This document shows positions 1-8,544 of a stretch of DNA of 41,310 nt, one piece after another; the stretch's first letter is position 1, and the number at the start of each line of letters is the position of its first letter. The notes beneath the pieces were generated by a model. It made no database searches and was not told where the DNA came from. It saw only the letters and a program-made list of their open reading frames with translations. Both the position numbers and the translations under genes were made by a program. This stretch comes from UBA5287 sp041672395 (GTDB lineage: Bacteria > Bacteroidota > Bacteroidia > Bacteroidales > Dysgonomonadaceae): NCBI GenBank assembly GCA_041672395.1, contig JBAYZS010000017.1, positions 1-41,310 of the forward strand, in the 5' to 3' direction.

Positions 1-363
1 GAAGAGTCGTCACCACTCCCCGAATCAGAGGCAGTACAAAACTTGAGAAGGTTGTTGATTACACCAGATAGTTTACGCACAGATGAAGAAAACGCTTTGA
101 CACAAAAAATCGAAAAGATATTATACGAACGTTGTATTATCGAAAATGACCGGTTTTGTTTGACAATCAATAAACAAGAATGGACTGAGAATGGAATGAA
201 CGAAGAGTTTTATGACATGCTGGCAAATGATGTCAAAGATGTAAATAATTTTCTGGATACGACAACTTCTTCTATACAAGTTATAATTGATGAGTACAAA
301 AACGCCCAAAATAAGTACAAGATAAAAGAAAAAGAAGAATCTGAAAAAACACTTACAAAATGA
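1..363 (+). CDS. Hypothetical protein, 5'-truncated by the window edge
   Basis: The reading frame is open from base 1 to a TGA at 361-363, so this is the C-terminal 120 residues or so of a longer protein; the TTG at 43 is not a convincing start. The visible part is hydrophilic, rich in Glu, Asp, Lys and Asn, and ends in a Lys/Glu-rich tail (KIKEKEESEKTLTK). There is no membrane segment and no motif I recognise. Its stop overlaps the start of the next gene as ATGA, so the two are probably translationally coupled and cotranscribed. Function unknown. Confidence 0.7.
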   Translation, partial: EESSPLPESEAVQNLRRLLITPDSLRTDEENALTQKIEKILYERCIIENDRFCLTINKQEWTENGMNEEFYDMLANDVKDVNNFLDTTTSSIQVIIDEYKNAQNKYKIKEKEESEKTLTK

Positions 364-641
364 AGCTTAAAGAACAATTTAAAATTAGTTGGCCGTTTTT
401 AATTGCTGCAGTTATCTTTATTGTGCTTGTAATATTATCGACCTCCGGTATTTATGATGTTAACGATTTCCTTTTTGGTATTTTCTATCTGCTTATAGCA
501 GGAACTTTTTCTTATACCTGCATCATGGCAGGAAAAGAATCGTTTAAGAACAGAAAATACGGGAGACTCGTTCTGATAGTTTATGGTGCAGGACTCCTTT
601 CCGGATTATTTGTTTATGAAGCCATTAACCTGTTGTTTTAA
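360..641 (+). CDS. Small three-helix integral membrane protein, unknown function
   Basis: This 93-residue protein starts at an ATG that overlaps the upstream stop codon by 4 bases. It has three clear hydrophobic stretches, at about residues 13-30, 35-56 and 68-91, separated by short charged loops (the KESFKNRKYGR loop is basic). It has no signal-peptide cleavage site and no recognisable catalytic motif. The tight coupling to the preceding gene suggests a shared role, possibly as a membrane partner, but this cannot be verified because the upstream gene is cut. Family not recognised. Confidence 0.65.
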   Translation: MKLKEQFKISWPFLIAAVIFIVLVILSTSGIYDVNDFLFGIFYLLIAGTFSYTCIMAGKESFKNRKYGRLVLIVYGAGLLSGLFVYEAINLLF

Positions 642-708
642 AGATAACTTTTTGTGACTCTTCGTAATTCTTCGTTCGTAAGCTTTGAACTTATGAGGCT
701 TTGACCAA

Positions 709-1917
709 TCATTTAGCGGCGGTTCGCATTTGTATGCGATAGGCAAAAACCGTTGCCAGGAAGTATACTGCTGTCTGGAACCACAAAGCGATGTGTTCAA
801 ATTTAACCTGCTCCAGTCCGGCTCCCATTGAATTGATCTTTAGATATCCCTGGATACCGAATGTACTTGGGAAAATCATCCCTAATGATCTCCAAAACCA
901 CGGCATATTGGATTCCGGCCATGAGAATCCGCTCAAAAAGAGTAATACGATCGAAATAAACGGGAAAATAATAATGGCAGTCTCCCGATTACGGATGAAT
1001 ACCGATATCAACATTGAAAAGAAAATAACAGCCAGAAGGAATGGAGTGAAGAACCGAATTATATCCAACGGATTGCCTATGTGGGGCAGTTGGAAAATTC
1101 GCGGTACGGCCAGTAATATATAAGAACAGATCACAATATACATGCTGAAATAGCACAATGCTTTACCGAAAATAGTGGGGAAGAACTTGTCCTTTTGACG
1201 CATCTTAGGATCTATTGAGGCCAGTTTTTCCTCACGCAACGTTCCGGTCAGCATGGTTATCCCGAAAAAGAGCGTTTGTTGAATGATCATGACAAGTACT
1301 ACCGGGAGTAAGAAACTGGCAAATCCCATCGGTTCGTTGAACAGGATATTCTTTTCATAACGGAAAGGTGCCACCGAGATTTCGGCTGACCGACCTGTAA
1401 TTCCAACTGCATTCATCCGTTCTATTTTGATATCTTTTCCTGATTCGAGTATACCTAAATTGGCACCCAGAGTCATCGTGCGGTAGTACATAAAACTACT
1501 CATGTCGCAATAGAGCGATACGGTGGCCTGTTCATTGCGATTGATCTTCTGACTAAATTCTTTCGGGATGTAGACAACGCCATGTATCTTTTGCTTGTAG
1601 AACGATTCTTTTGCCTCCTCAAGGTTGTTAAACTGATAGGCGACGTTTAGATCTGGAGTTGCATCTAATCGTCTTGCCAACTCGCGGGATCGGGCGCTTT
1701 GTGATTCATCAATCACAGCAATAGGCATATCGCGTATTGTCTCGTTACGATATATGGAGGAGTAGAGGATGGGATAGATAAGTGTCGCTCCAAGAAAAAT
1801 GACTGCCAGTCCCGAATCTTTCAATATGATCCGGTATTCATCCAGCATAATATAGATAACCCGTCTTAACTCATGTAAAAGCCGGAAAAAGAATTTGGGT
1901 TTACTGGAATTGTTCAT
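709..1917 (-). CDS. ABC-2 type transporter permease (YhhJ/YbhR-like), second permease of an export operon
   Basis: A 402-residue ABC-2 membrane permease. It has one N-terminal transmembrane helix (about residues 36-53), then a large extracytoplasmic domain containing IPIAVIDESQSARSRELAR-type sequence (about 60-200), then five or so C-terminal helices (about 205-390). This is the usual architecture of YhhJ/YbhS/YbhR permeases that pair with an HlyD-type adaptor. Its ATG lies 17 bp inside the end of the preceding permease gene, which indicates translational coupling. It closes the operon marR-tolC-hlyD-permease-permease. It probably forms a heterodimer with the upstream permease in the inner membrane and exports a small toxic compound. 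No nucleotide-binding domain is present in this protein. Confidence 0.88.
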   Translation of the reverse strand: MNNSSKPKFFFRLLHELRRVIYIMLDEYRIILKDSGLAVIFLGATLIYPILYSSIYRNETIRDMPIAVIDESQSARSRELARRLDATPDLNVAYQFNNLEEAKESFYKQKIHGVVYIPKEFSQKINRNEQATVSLYCDMSSFMYYRTMTLGANLGILESGKDIKIERMNAVGITGRSAEISVAPFRYEKNILFNEPMGFASFLLPVVLVMIIQQTLFFGITMLTGTLREEKLASIDPKMRQKDKFFPTIFGKALCYFSMYIVICSYILLAVPRIFQLPHIGNPLDIIRFFTPFLLAVIFFSMLISVFIRNRETAIIIFPFISIVLLFLSGFSWPESNMPWFWRSLGMIFPSTFGIQGYLKINSMGAGLEQVKFEHIALWFQTAVYFLATVFAYRIQMRTAAK

Positions 1918-3112
1918 TTAATCTACAGTTTTTAATTTCTTCTTTGTCATGTTCCATAATGGTGTTTCTTAACCGGGTATACACAAGGAATGGTAATAGC
2001 AAAAACGCAAACATCACAGCAAAATATATCAATGAGTAGCGTATATCCGCACCATTCAGCGCTTCATTTACATATATCTTGAAATAGTAGCGAATGGGAA
2101 AAAACCATGCGAAAATTTGCGCTCCCCGGGGCATGGCCTCTATCGGAAAGGTGAAACCAGAAAAGGTAAAGCTCAATAGCCCGTAAAATACCCCTACACT
2201 GATGGAATCCCGCAATCGCTGGAACAGACCAATGATGAAAATGCCGATGGCTTGATGTGCTATCACAAATAGAAACATTGCCAGCGACATCAATGCAATA
2301 CTACCGTTCATGGGAAATCCCATCACCTCATATTGCAGGAATAATCCTATCAGCCCCAATAATGTGAAGAGAACGCTGTGGGGAAGTATCTTCCCTGTAA
2401 GAGCTGAGAGTATCGATTCATTACCTGTAGAAAGCCATTCACGTGTGGTTTTTTGTTTCATTTCTACACCTATGGCATAAATGGTGAACATGATGATCAG
2501 CAGTTGCAACACGCCGGGCAGCAATACATTAGACAGATATACGCTGTAATTGGTATACGGATTTCCTATCAGATGCGTATCCATAGTAATAGGTTGTAAT
2601 AAAGGCATCAGATTCTCTTCGCCCGTGATCCCCTTTGCTTGCAACGATTGTTGCAGGATAAAACCCGACATCAACTCGCTGATATAGGTCAGGTCCTTAT
2701 AAGAAAGTGATCCGGCTACTAGATAGACATCATTAACATAATAGGCGATGGACGGTTGCCGGTTGGCCAGCAGGTCGGCGTGAAAGCCTGGAGCAATATC
2801 GACGATGGCGTAAATACGTCCCTTCTGCATATCTTTGCGGGCTTCGGTAAATGAAGCATACTTGGCAACGATTTCGACTTGGGGAGATGCATTTATATTC
2901 CGTTCCAGGGTGCGTGATAACGATGAATTGTCACCATCGACTATTCCGATTGGAAGCTGTTTTGGCAACCCTTCCGACATCAACGTCAGGAAGAACAGGT
3001 AGCAGAAAGACATTGCGATTACTGAAGTGAGCAGATAGACGGGATGCAATAGCATCCGTTTCCACTCCCTGCGAGCAACATCCTTTGTCTGTTGTATTAT
3101 TGATTTTGACAT
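1901..3112 (-). CDS. ABC-2 type transporter permease (YhhJ/YbhR-like), first permease of an export operon
   Basis: A 403-residue paralogue of its downstream neighbour with the same layout: an N-terminal helix (about 22-44), an extracytoplasmic domain with the matching LPIGIVDGDNSSLSRTLER stretch, and a block of C-terminal helices. It starts 22 bp after the stop of the HlyD-type adaptor gene and overlaps the next permease by 17 bp. With the TolC and HlyD genes it should form a tripartite envelope exporter. The motor ATPase expected for an ABC-2 exporter is not encoded here, so either it is supplied in trans or the permeases work without one. Confidence 0.88.
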   Translation of the reverse strand: MSKSIIQQTKDVARREWKRMLLHPVYLLTSVIAMSFCYLFFLTLMSEGLPKQLPIGIVDGDNSSLSRTLERNINASPQVEIVAKYASFTEARKDMQKGRIYAIVDIAPGFHADLLANRQPSIAYYVNDVYLVAGSLSYKDLTYISELMSGFILQQSLQAKGITGEENLMPLLQPITMDTHLIGNPYTNYSVYLSNVLLPGVLQLLIIMFTIYAIGVEMKQKTTREWLSTGNESILSALTGKILPHSVLFTLLGLIGLFLQYEVMGFPMNGSIALMSLAMFLFVIAHQAIGIFIIGLFQRLRDSISVGVFYGLLSFTFSGFTFPIEAMPRGAQIFAWFFPIRYYFKIYVNEALNGADIRYSLIYFAVMFAFLLLPFLVYTRLRNTIMEHDKEEIKNCRLNEQFQ

Positions 3113-3134
3113 CTATCTTAAAGTGAAAAGAGAG

Positions 3135-4133
3135 TTATTTTTCTATGACCAGTGCCGTCATACCGGGACGAAGGTCTTTAATGGTTTCTGCTGGTTTGGC
3201 ACGGACCTCAAATGTTTTCAGGTCAAAATCTCCGGTTGTTTTCGTGGCCTTCCATGTAGCAAATGATGCCATTGCCTTTATGTAGGTGATTTTTAATTTT
3301 GCTTCCTGATTATTTAAAGCCGGAATCTTTACAGTAATAACAGCTCCTTGCTTCATGTTGTTGAGTAAATCTTCACGTACATTGAAAGTAAACCAGATAT
3401 CATCCAGAACAACAATATTCATAATAGGTGCTCCTGTTCCGATTAATTCTCCCTGTTTGGGAAATATTTCCGACACTTCTCCCGAAATAGGAGCTACAAG
3501 GGTTATTTCTTTCAGATATGCTTCTACTTCTTGTACGGCTCCTTGTGCGCGGTCCACCATTGCCAGTGATGCTGCTTTGTCTTCTACTTCGGCACCGTTT
3601 TTGGCCATTTCGTATTGCGATTTGGCTGCTGCGGATTGTGCAACTGCTGCCTGATACTGTGCTTCGGCTTCATCTCGTTTTTGAGCTGTGACTACTCCCT
3701 TTTCGAAAAGATGTTGTACGCGGTCGTACGACTTCTTGGCGATATCGACACCCACTTCGGCTTTTTGCCACATTTCATAAGCACCTTGGATCACTTCGCT
3801 ACGGGCACCTTTTTGTGCTTTGCGGTCTTGTGCCTTTGCTGCGTTTTGTGCTGCGGTGGCTTGCGCAAGTTTTGCATAGATTTCAGGACTGTCAATGAAC
3901 ACCAGTGTGTCTCCCCGCTCAACACGTTGCCCCTCTTCTGCCAGGAACTTCTGAATACGCCCTGCAACTTTTCCCGAGACACGTACCTCGTTGGCCTCGG
4001 CAGACCCTTGAATAACAAACGGTTCCGGTTTATAAATGATCATTCCAATAATAAAAAGGATGACTACTAAAGCGATGAGTCCGACCAATGTAATCCTCAA
4101 ATTGCGTATGTTTTCTGTCTTTTCTTTTTCCAT
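3135..4133 (-). CDS. HlyD/EmrA-family periplasmic adaptor of the export operon
   Basis: A 332-residue membrane-fusion protein. One N-terminal transmembrane helix (about residues 13-33) is followed by a biotinyl-lipoyl-like half (VRVSGKVAGRIQKFLAEEGQ), a long alpha-helical hairpin rich in Ala, Gln and Lys (about 80-190), the second lipoyl half (LVAPISGEVSEIFPKQGE) and a C-terminal beta-barrel ending in RPGMTALV. It bridges the inner-membrane permeases to the TolC-type channel. I chose the ATG at 4133 because the longer frame would need a TTG at 4172 overlapping the upstream stop and would add a hydrophobic extension untypical of the family. It lies 35 bp after the TolC-like gene. Confidence 0.88.
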   Translation of the reverse strand: MEKEKTENIRNLRITLVGLIALVVILFIIGMIIYKPEPFVIQGSAEANEVRVSGKVAGRIQKFLAEEGQRVERGDTLVFIDSPEIYAKLAQATAAQNAAKAQDRKAQKGARSEVIQGAYEMWQKAEVGVDIAKKSYDRVQHLFEKGVVTAQKRDEAEAQYQAAVAQSAAAKSQYEMAKNGAEVEDKAASLAMVDRAQGAVQEVEAYLKEITLVAPISGEVSEIFPKQGELIGTGAPIMNIVVLDDIWFTFNVREDLLNNMKQGAVITVKIPALNNQEAKLKITYIKAMASFATWKATKTTGDFDLKTFEVRAKPAETIKDLRPGMTALVIEK

Positions 4134-4168
4134 TTCAGTATATATTATATAAATTACCAATTTCTCAT

Positions 4169-5695
4169 TCAATAAAGATTTCCCGTCGATTTCTTCAAGT
4201 ACAAGTCATTTAATTTTACATCGATAGTAGCGTCGAGGTATTCCGATTCGGCTGATAACCACGCTGTTTGTGCCATCAATAAGTCCGTTGAGGTTATCAC
4301 ACCCGCATCAAAACTTTCTTGTGCATAAGAAAGATTCTCTTTAGCATTTTCCACATTCTTGCGGGTCATTTCCTGCTTTTTTAAGCTTTCGTTGATCCGA
4401 TAACGGTTTTGATGTATTTGAAGTTCTATTTTTTCTTTGGCTTCTTCCAGTTCGAATTTTGCTATTACAGCTTGAGAACGTGCTGCATTGAGTGTTTGGA
4501 TCTTTTCGCCGAAATGAAACAAAGGAACGATAGCAGTTACACCGACGGTAAACATGCCATTGAATTTTTTCTGGTATCCGTTGAATACATTCGGATTAGT
4601 GGTGACATAACCACCGGTGAGGGCGATGGTCGGCATAAAACGTGAGGACATAATCTTACTGTTCGCATCAGCTATGCTTTCCGCCTGAGTCAACATTTTG
4701 ATCTCCGGACGATTTGCCCAAGCCTGTTCGATAGAAACCGAGGGCTGTAATTCTGTACTTTCCTTCAAATCAGCATCTTTCAATTCGATCCGCTCTTCCA
4801 ACGGTAACCCGCATAATTGATTAAGTGCCATTTGTGAGAGGTTCAACCCATTCTCGGCTTTAGTCAGCGAAACATCTGCTTCGTTCAACTTGACTTTTAT
4901 TTTAAATGCATCTGCTTTGGTAGCTAACCCCTCTTCCTGAAGAGCCTGCATATTCTTATCGAGTTCAGCAACTAGATTGCGGTATTCTTTGGCCAACTGC
5001 ACTTTATTCTTCAAAGATACCACACGCCAATAGGCTTCATCGACATTGACTAGCAGATCTTCGGTTTTCTCCTGAACCCGCACTTCTGCTATTGTCTGAT
5101 TAGATTTCGCGATATTTTGAAGTTGGATGATTTTACCTCCCATAAAGACCGGTTGTACAAAACTGATGCCTCCTACAAAAATATTATGCATATCGAACTC
5201 CATCGCATCTTTTGGAAGAATTGCATGATTTTTCCACAGTAGGTTCTCGGGATTCTTGGCAGGGTCGAATGGTTTATCTTGTGCATCCAGTGGAACAGGT
5301 TTTCCGTCGACCAACAAAAACTTGTTATTGATGGCTGAGTCTTCAAAAGTGAATGTACCATCGGCATTGGGGGTAGGGCGGGAAGTGGAAGTGATTCCTG
5401 TACCGAAATTACCGTTTGCATCTAAAACACCTACCGGTAAATGGGCATCTTCGCCCAACAAGGAGATGTTTTTTTGATTATATTGATAGTTTCCATAAGC
5501 CGATATGTTTGGGAAGAATTCAGCGAATGCAGCTTTTGATAATGATTTGGCCGCACGCACATTCTCTTCGGCTATTTTTAAACTCTTATTGTTTTCCAGC
5601 GCCAATTGCCGACATTCTTCCAAATCTACCCGCTTTTGCGCTTGCAGGTATGGGAGACAAGAGAATAAACAAGCAATAAATAATATTTTCTTCAT
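4169..5695 (-). CDS. TolC-family outer membrane efflux channel protein
   Basis: A 508-residue outer membrane factor. It has a signal peptide (MKKILFIACLFSCLPYLQAQ) and two OEP repeats: the first starts at LEECRQLALENNKSLKIAEENVRAAKS and the second near the Arg-Pro-Glu motif NRPEIKMLTQAESIADA, about residue 335. An insertion of some 70 residues (about 80-150) in the first repeat is typical of Bacteroidetes TolC proteins. It is the first structural gene of the operon and is followed by adaptor and permease genes. A dyad at 5703-5722, just upstream of its ATG, matches the site in front of the marR gene, so it is probably repressed by that MarR protein. Confidence 0.9.
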   Translation of the reverse strand: MKKILFIACLFSCLPYLQAQKRVDLEECRQLALENNKSLKIAEENVRAAKSLSKAAFAEFFPNISAYGNYQYNQKNISLLGEDAHLPVGVLDANGNFGTGITSTSRPTPNADGTFTFEDSAINNKFLLVDGKPVPLDAQDKPFDPAKNPENLLWKNHAILPKDAMEFDMHNIFVGGISFVQPVFMGGKIIQLQNIAKSNQTIAEVRVQEKTEDLLVNVDEAYWRVVSLKNKVQLAKEYRNLVAELDKNMQALQEEGLATKADAFKIKVKLNEADVSLTKAENGLNLSQMALNQLCGLPLEERIELKDADLKESTELQPSVSIEQAWANRPEIKMLTQAESIADANSKIMSSRFMPTIALTGGYVTTNPNVFNGYQKKFNGMFTVGVTAIVPLFHFGEKIQTLNAARSQAVIAKFELEEAKEKIELQIHQNRYRINESLKKQEMTRKNVENAKENLSYAQESFDAGVITSTDLLMAQTAWLSAESEYLDATIDVKLNDLYLKKSTGNLY

Positions 5696-5702
5696 AACCT
5701 AT

Positions 5703-5722
5703 ATAGTTAGTTAAACAACTAT
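5703..5722. promoter_or_regulatory. Putative MarR operator in front of the TolC-like gene
   Basis: ATAGTTAGTTAAACAACTAT has 6-bp inverted arms (ATAGTT/AACTAT). Its core AGTTAGTTAAACAACT (5705-5720) matches the core AGTTGCATAAACAACT upstream of marR (6223-6238) at 13 of 16 positions. It sits 8 bp upstream of the TolC-like ATG, where a bound repressor could block transcription. Assignment to the neighbouring MarR protein is inference from similarity and position. Confidence 0.6.
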
Positions 5723-5770
5723 TTGCGTAAGTGTAATGTTAATTATATGATTAATAACCTAAAAATAAGT

Positions 5771-6211
5771 CTAATATAAGTTTAAATTATACATGATTCG
5801 TAATAGAACATCTTTAGCACTAATAAGCTCGTCGTCTGATATATCTTTCAGTGCGTGGTTCACAATACCGTTCACCACTTCAGTTGTTTTTTGTTTTAAA
5901 GATATTCCCCTGGATGTGAGATGGATGAGGTTGTTGCGCCGGTCTGACGGGTCCAATACGCGTCTGACAAGATCCTTTTTTTCAAGATTGTCGATCAGCC
6001 TCGTTACACTGGGTTTGTCTTTTTGAGTAAGATCGCAGATTTCTTGTTGTATAATCTTATCTTTGTTCCATAAGCATGACAATATCGTCCATTGCTCGGT
6101 CGTTATATCGATTCCTTCCTGGGAAAATGCTTTCAATACGGTGCGATTGATAGCTCTCGAAATCTTTCCTGAAAGAATGTCGAATATTTCGCGTTCTGTA
6201 ACTTTTACCAT
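5771..6211 (-). CDS. MarR-family transcriptional regulator of the adjacent export operon
   Basis: A 146-residue winged-helix regulator with the usual MarR length. The DNA-binding region runs over about residues 35-100 and includes the recognition-helix segment QKDKPSVTRLIDNLEKKDLV and the wing LDPSDRRNNLIHLTSRG, which carries the conserved Asp-x-Arg. N- and C-terminal helices should form the dimer interface. It is the promoter-proximal gene of the export operon, 75 bp before the TolC-like gene. A perfect dyad, TTAGTTG-N6-CAACTAA, lies 10 bp upstream of its start, directly downstream of a TAnnTTTG -7 element, which suggests autorepression relieved by an exporter substrate. Confidence 0.9.
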   Translation of the reverse strand: MVKVTEREIFDILSGKISRAINRTVLKAFSQEGIDITTEQWTILSCLWNKDKIIQQEICDLTQKDKPSVTRLIDNLEKKDLVRRVLDPSDRRNNLIHLTSRGISLKQKTTEVVNGIVNHALKDISDDELISAKDVLLRIMYNLNLY

Positions 6212-6220
6212 AATCTTCTT

Positions 6221-6240
6221 TTAGTTGCATAAACAACTAA
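6221..6240. promoter_or_regulatory. Putative MarR operator upstream of marR
   Basis: TTAGTTGCATAAACAACTAA has two perfect 7-bp inverted arms (TTAGTTG/CAACTAA) around a 6-bp centre, a typical MarR operator size. It lies between the putative -7 element at 6248-6255 and the marR start, so a bound dimer would cover the transcription start. The core recurs in front of the TolC-like gene at 5705-5720. Confidence 0.7.
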
Positions 6241-6247
6241 TCGGATG

Positions 6248-6255
6248 CAAAAATA
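6248..6255 (-). promoter_or_regulatory. Bacteroidetes-type -7 element for marR
   Basis: Read on the minus strand this is TATTTTTG, matching TAnnTTTG. It is followed within a few bases by the marR operator dyad. No clear -33 TTTG is present. Confidence 0.5.
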
Positions 6256-6343
6256 TACTTTTCTTATATTAATTGTTTCTGATTTCGAATTCTTTATATT
6301 GCTTTAACGTTTTTTACAAAGATTGGAGGGATAGAAAAAACAG

Positions 6344-6376
6344 AAAAGGAGCTGTTCCAAAAGAACTGCTCCTTTT
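6344..6376 (-). terminator. Intrinsic terminator downstream of dnaK
   Basis: A 14-bp stem with one mismatch (AAAAGGAGC...GCTCCTTTT) and a 5-base loop, followed on the minus strand by CTGTTTTTTCTAT. It lies 40 bp beyond the dnaK stop and separates dnaK from marR. Confidence 0.8.
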
Positions 6377-6415
6377 AATCATATTTTGATAACCTATAAA
6401 ACTAATTGAGAAGGA

Positions 6416-8338
6416 TTACTTCACTTCTTCAAAATCAACATCAGTTACATTATCTCCTTTGTTGGAGTTATCTCCTTGTTGCGATTGCTCATTTCCCTGA
6501 TTAGGATTTGCTTGTTGTTGTTGAGCACCTGCAGCGTTTGTTGCATTGTACATATCCTGACTTGCAGCCTGGAAAGCAGTGTTCAATTCGTTTGTAGCAG
6601 TATCTATATCATTCAGATTCTGAGATTTGTGCGCTTCTTTCAACTTGTTTAATGCTGTTTCAATAGGAGCTTTTTTGTCAGTTGGAATCTTGTCGCCAAG
6701 TTCTTTCAACTGTTTCTCTGTCTGGAATATCATTGAATCTGCCTGATTGAGCTTGTCAATGCGTTCCTTTTCCTTCTTGTCATTCTCTGCATTTGCAGCA
6801 GCTTCATCTTTCATTCTCCTGATTTCATCATCGCTCAAACCTGAAGAAGCTTCAATGCGGATACGTTGTTCTTTTCCGGTTGTTTTATCTTTAGCCGAAA
6901 CATTCAAGATTCCGTTAGCATCAATATCAAATGTAACTTCGATCTGAGGAACACCACGTTGTGCTGGTGGAATACCATCCAAGTTGAACACACCAATTTG
7001 CTTGTTATCGCGTGCCAAAGAACGTTCACCTTGCAATACATTGATTTGTACTGATGGCTGATTGTCACTTGCCGTTGAAAAAACTTCACTCTTGCGGGTA
7101 GGAATAGTTGTGTTAGAGTCTATCAGTCTGGTCATTACGCCTCCCATGGTTTCAATACCCAAAGAAAGAGGAGTAACATCAAGCAATAAAACATCTTTTA
7201 CTTCACCAGTTAGCACTGCACCCTGGATTGCGGCACCAATAGCAACTACTTCGTCAGGATTCACACCTTTACTTGGAGTTTTACCGAAAAGTCTTTCAAC
7301 CATAGATTGAACAGCAGGAATACGGGTAGAACCACCAACCAAAATCACTTCGTCGATATCCGAATTGTTAAAACCGGCATCTTTCATTGCTGTTTGACAA
7401 GGATTCACACATTTTTGAAGTAAATCGTCAATCAACTGTTCGAATTTAGCACGTGTAAGCGTTTTAACCAAATGCTTTGGAATACCGTTTACCGGCATAA
7501 TGTAAGGCAGGTTGATTTCAGTAGAAGCTGTGCTTGAAAGTTCAATCTTAGCTTTTTCGGCTGCTTCTTTTAAACGTTGTAATGCCATTGAATCTTTTCG
7601 TAAGTCAACCCCTTCTTCATTCAGGAATTCCTGAGCCAACCAGTCGATAATTCGATGATCAAAATCATCTCCACCCAAGTGAGTATCGCCATTTGTAGAT
7701 TTCACTTCAAACACACCATCACCCAATTCAAGGATAGATATGTCGAAAGTTCCTCCACCAAGGTCGAATACTGCTATTTTTGAATCTTGATTCTTTTTGT
7801 CAAGTCCGTAAGCCAAAGCCGCAGCAGTAGGTTCGTTCACAATTCTGCGGACAGTAAGTCCTGCAATTTCTCCCGCTTCTTTGGTAGCCTGACGTTGAGC
7901 ATCGCTAAAATAAGCAGGAACAGTGATAACTGCCTCTTTTACTTCTTGTCCCAGATAATCTTCGGCTGTTTGTTTCATTTTCTGAAGTACAATCGCAGAA
8001 ATTTCCTGAGGAGAATACAAATGTCCGTTAATATCAACTCGCGGTGTGTTATTATCTCCACGAACCACTTTATAAGGGATTCGGTTTATTTCTTTTTGAA
8101 CCTGATCATACGTCTCACCCATGAAAGTTTTTATGGAGTAAACAGTATTGTTAGAATTTGTGATAGCCTGACGTTTTGCAGGATCTCCAACTTTACGTTC
8201 ACCATTATCAATAAAAGCCACAACAGAAGGAGTGGTTCTTTTACCTTCATTATTAGGAATAACCACAGGCTCACTGCCTTCCATTACGGAAACACAGGAG
8301 TTTGTTGTTCCTAAGTCTATTCCAATTATTTTTCCCAT
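6416..8338 (-). CDS. dnaK: Hsp70 chaperone DnaK
   Basis: A full-length 640-residue DnaK. It starts with the first Hsp70 signature (GIDLGTTNSCVSVMEG) and has the second signature (IAVFDLGGGTFDISILELG) near residue 190 and the third (VILVGGSTRIPAVQSMVE) near residue 335. The substrate-binding domain follows (DVTPLSLGIETMGGVMT, about 390). A helical lid leads into a Gln/Asn/Ala-rich tail ending in DVDFEEVK. It folds nascent and stress-denatured proteins with DnaJ-type co-chaperones and GrpE. No dnaJ or grpE is adjacent; a CbpA-type J protein lies about 11 kb away. It is divergent from the DUF4301 gene, with a 206-bp region between holding a -7 element for each direction. Confidence 0.98.
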   Translation of the reverse strand: MGKIIGIDLGTTNSCVSVMEGSEPVVIPNNEGKRTTPSVVAFIDNGERKVGDPAKRQAITNSNNTVYSIKTFMGETYDQVQKEINRIPYKVVRGDNNTPRVDINGHLYSPQEISAIVLQKMKQTAEDYLGQEVKEAVITVPAYFSDAQRQATKEAGEIAGLTVRRIVNEPTAAALAYGLDKKNQDSKIAVFDLGGGTFDISILELGDGVFEVKSTNGDTHLGGDDFDHRIIDWLAQEFLNEEGVDLRKDSMALQRLKEAAEKAKIELSSTASTEINLPYIMPVNGIPKHLVKTLTRAKFEQLIDDLLQKCVNPCQTAMKDAGFNNSDIDEVILVGGSTRIPAVQSMVERLFGKTPSKGVNPDEVVAIGAAIQGAVLTGEVKDVLLLDVTPLSLGIETMGGVMTRLIDSNTTIPTRKSEVFSTASDNQPSVQINVLQGERSLARDNKQIGVFNLDGIPPAQRGVPQIEVTFDIDANGILNVSAKDKTTGKEQRIRIEASSGLSDDEIRRMKDEAAANAENDKKEKERIDKLNQADSMIFQTEKQLKELGDKIPTDKKAPIETALNKLKEAHKSQNLNDIDTATNELNTAFQAASQDMYNATNAAGAQQQQANPNQGNEQSQQGDNSNKGDNVTDVDFEEVK

Positions 8339-8421
8339 TTTTCTAAATATATTTAATCTGTTAATAATCTATTTTATAGTTATTTTTATATCTTACGTTG
8401 AGTTTATTTCAAATCTTGTGC

Positions 8422-8429
8422 CAAAATTA
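8422..8429 (-). promoter_or_regulatory. Putative -7 element for dnaK
   Basis: TAATTTTG on the minus strand fits TAnnTTTG, about 85 bp upstream of the dnaK ATG. No heat-shock inverted repeat of the CIRCE type is seen in the 8339-8544 interval. Confidence 0.4.
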
Positions 8430-8497
8430 TTAATCAGCCATTTTGACAGAGATTATTTATTAATTAAAAGATATTTTACTTTTTAATTGAAACAATG

Positions 8498-8505
8498 TAT
8501 CTTTG
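8498..8505 (+). promoter_or_regulatory. Putative -7 element for the DUF4301 gene
   Basis: TATCTTTG matches TAnnTTTG, 39 bp upstream of the ATG at 8545. Confidence 0.5.
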
Positions 8506-8544
8506 AAGAAACAATAAAGTCATTGTAACTTAATATTATTAGAC

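Noticed and set aside
687..700. ACTTATGAGGCTT word shared between the intergenic end at about 688-702 and the yccF gene at about 23579-23592
   Set aside because: The match is about 13 bases with no flanking similarity, so it is probably chance.
3615..4070. Plus-strand open frame of 151 codons opposite the HlyD-type gene
   Set aside because: It is antisense to a well-supported gene, Cys/Leu/Phe-rich in composition, and has no family features.
4134..4172. TTG start giving the HlyD-type adaptor 13 extra residues
   Set aside because: The extension overlaps the upstream stop codon and is hydrophobic and unlike the family; the ATG at 4133 gives a normal N-terminus.
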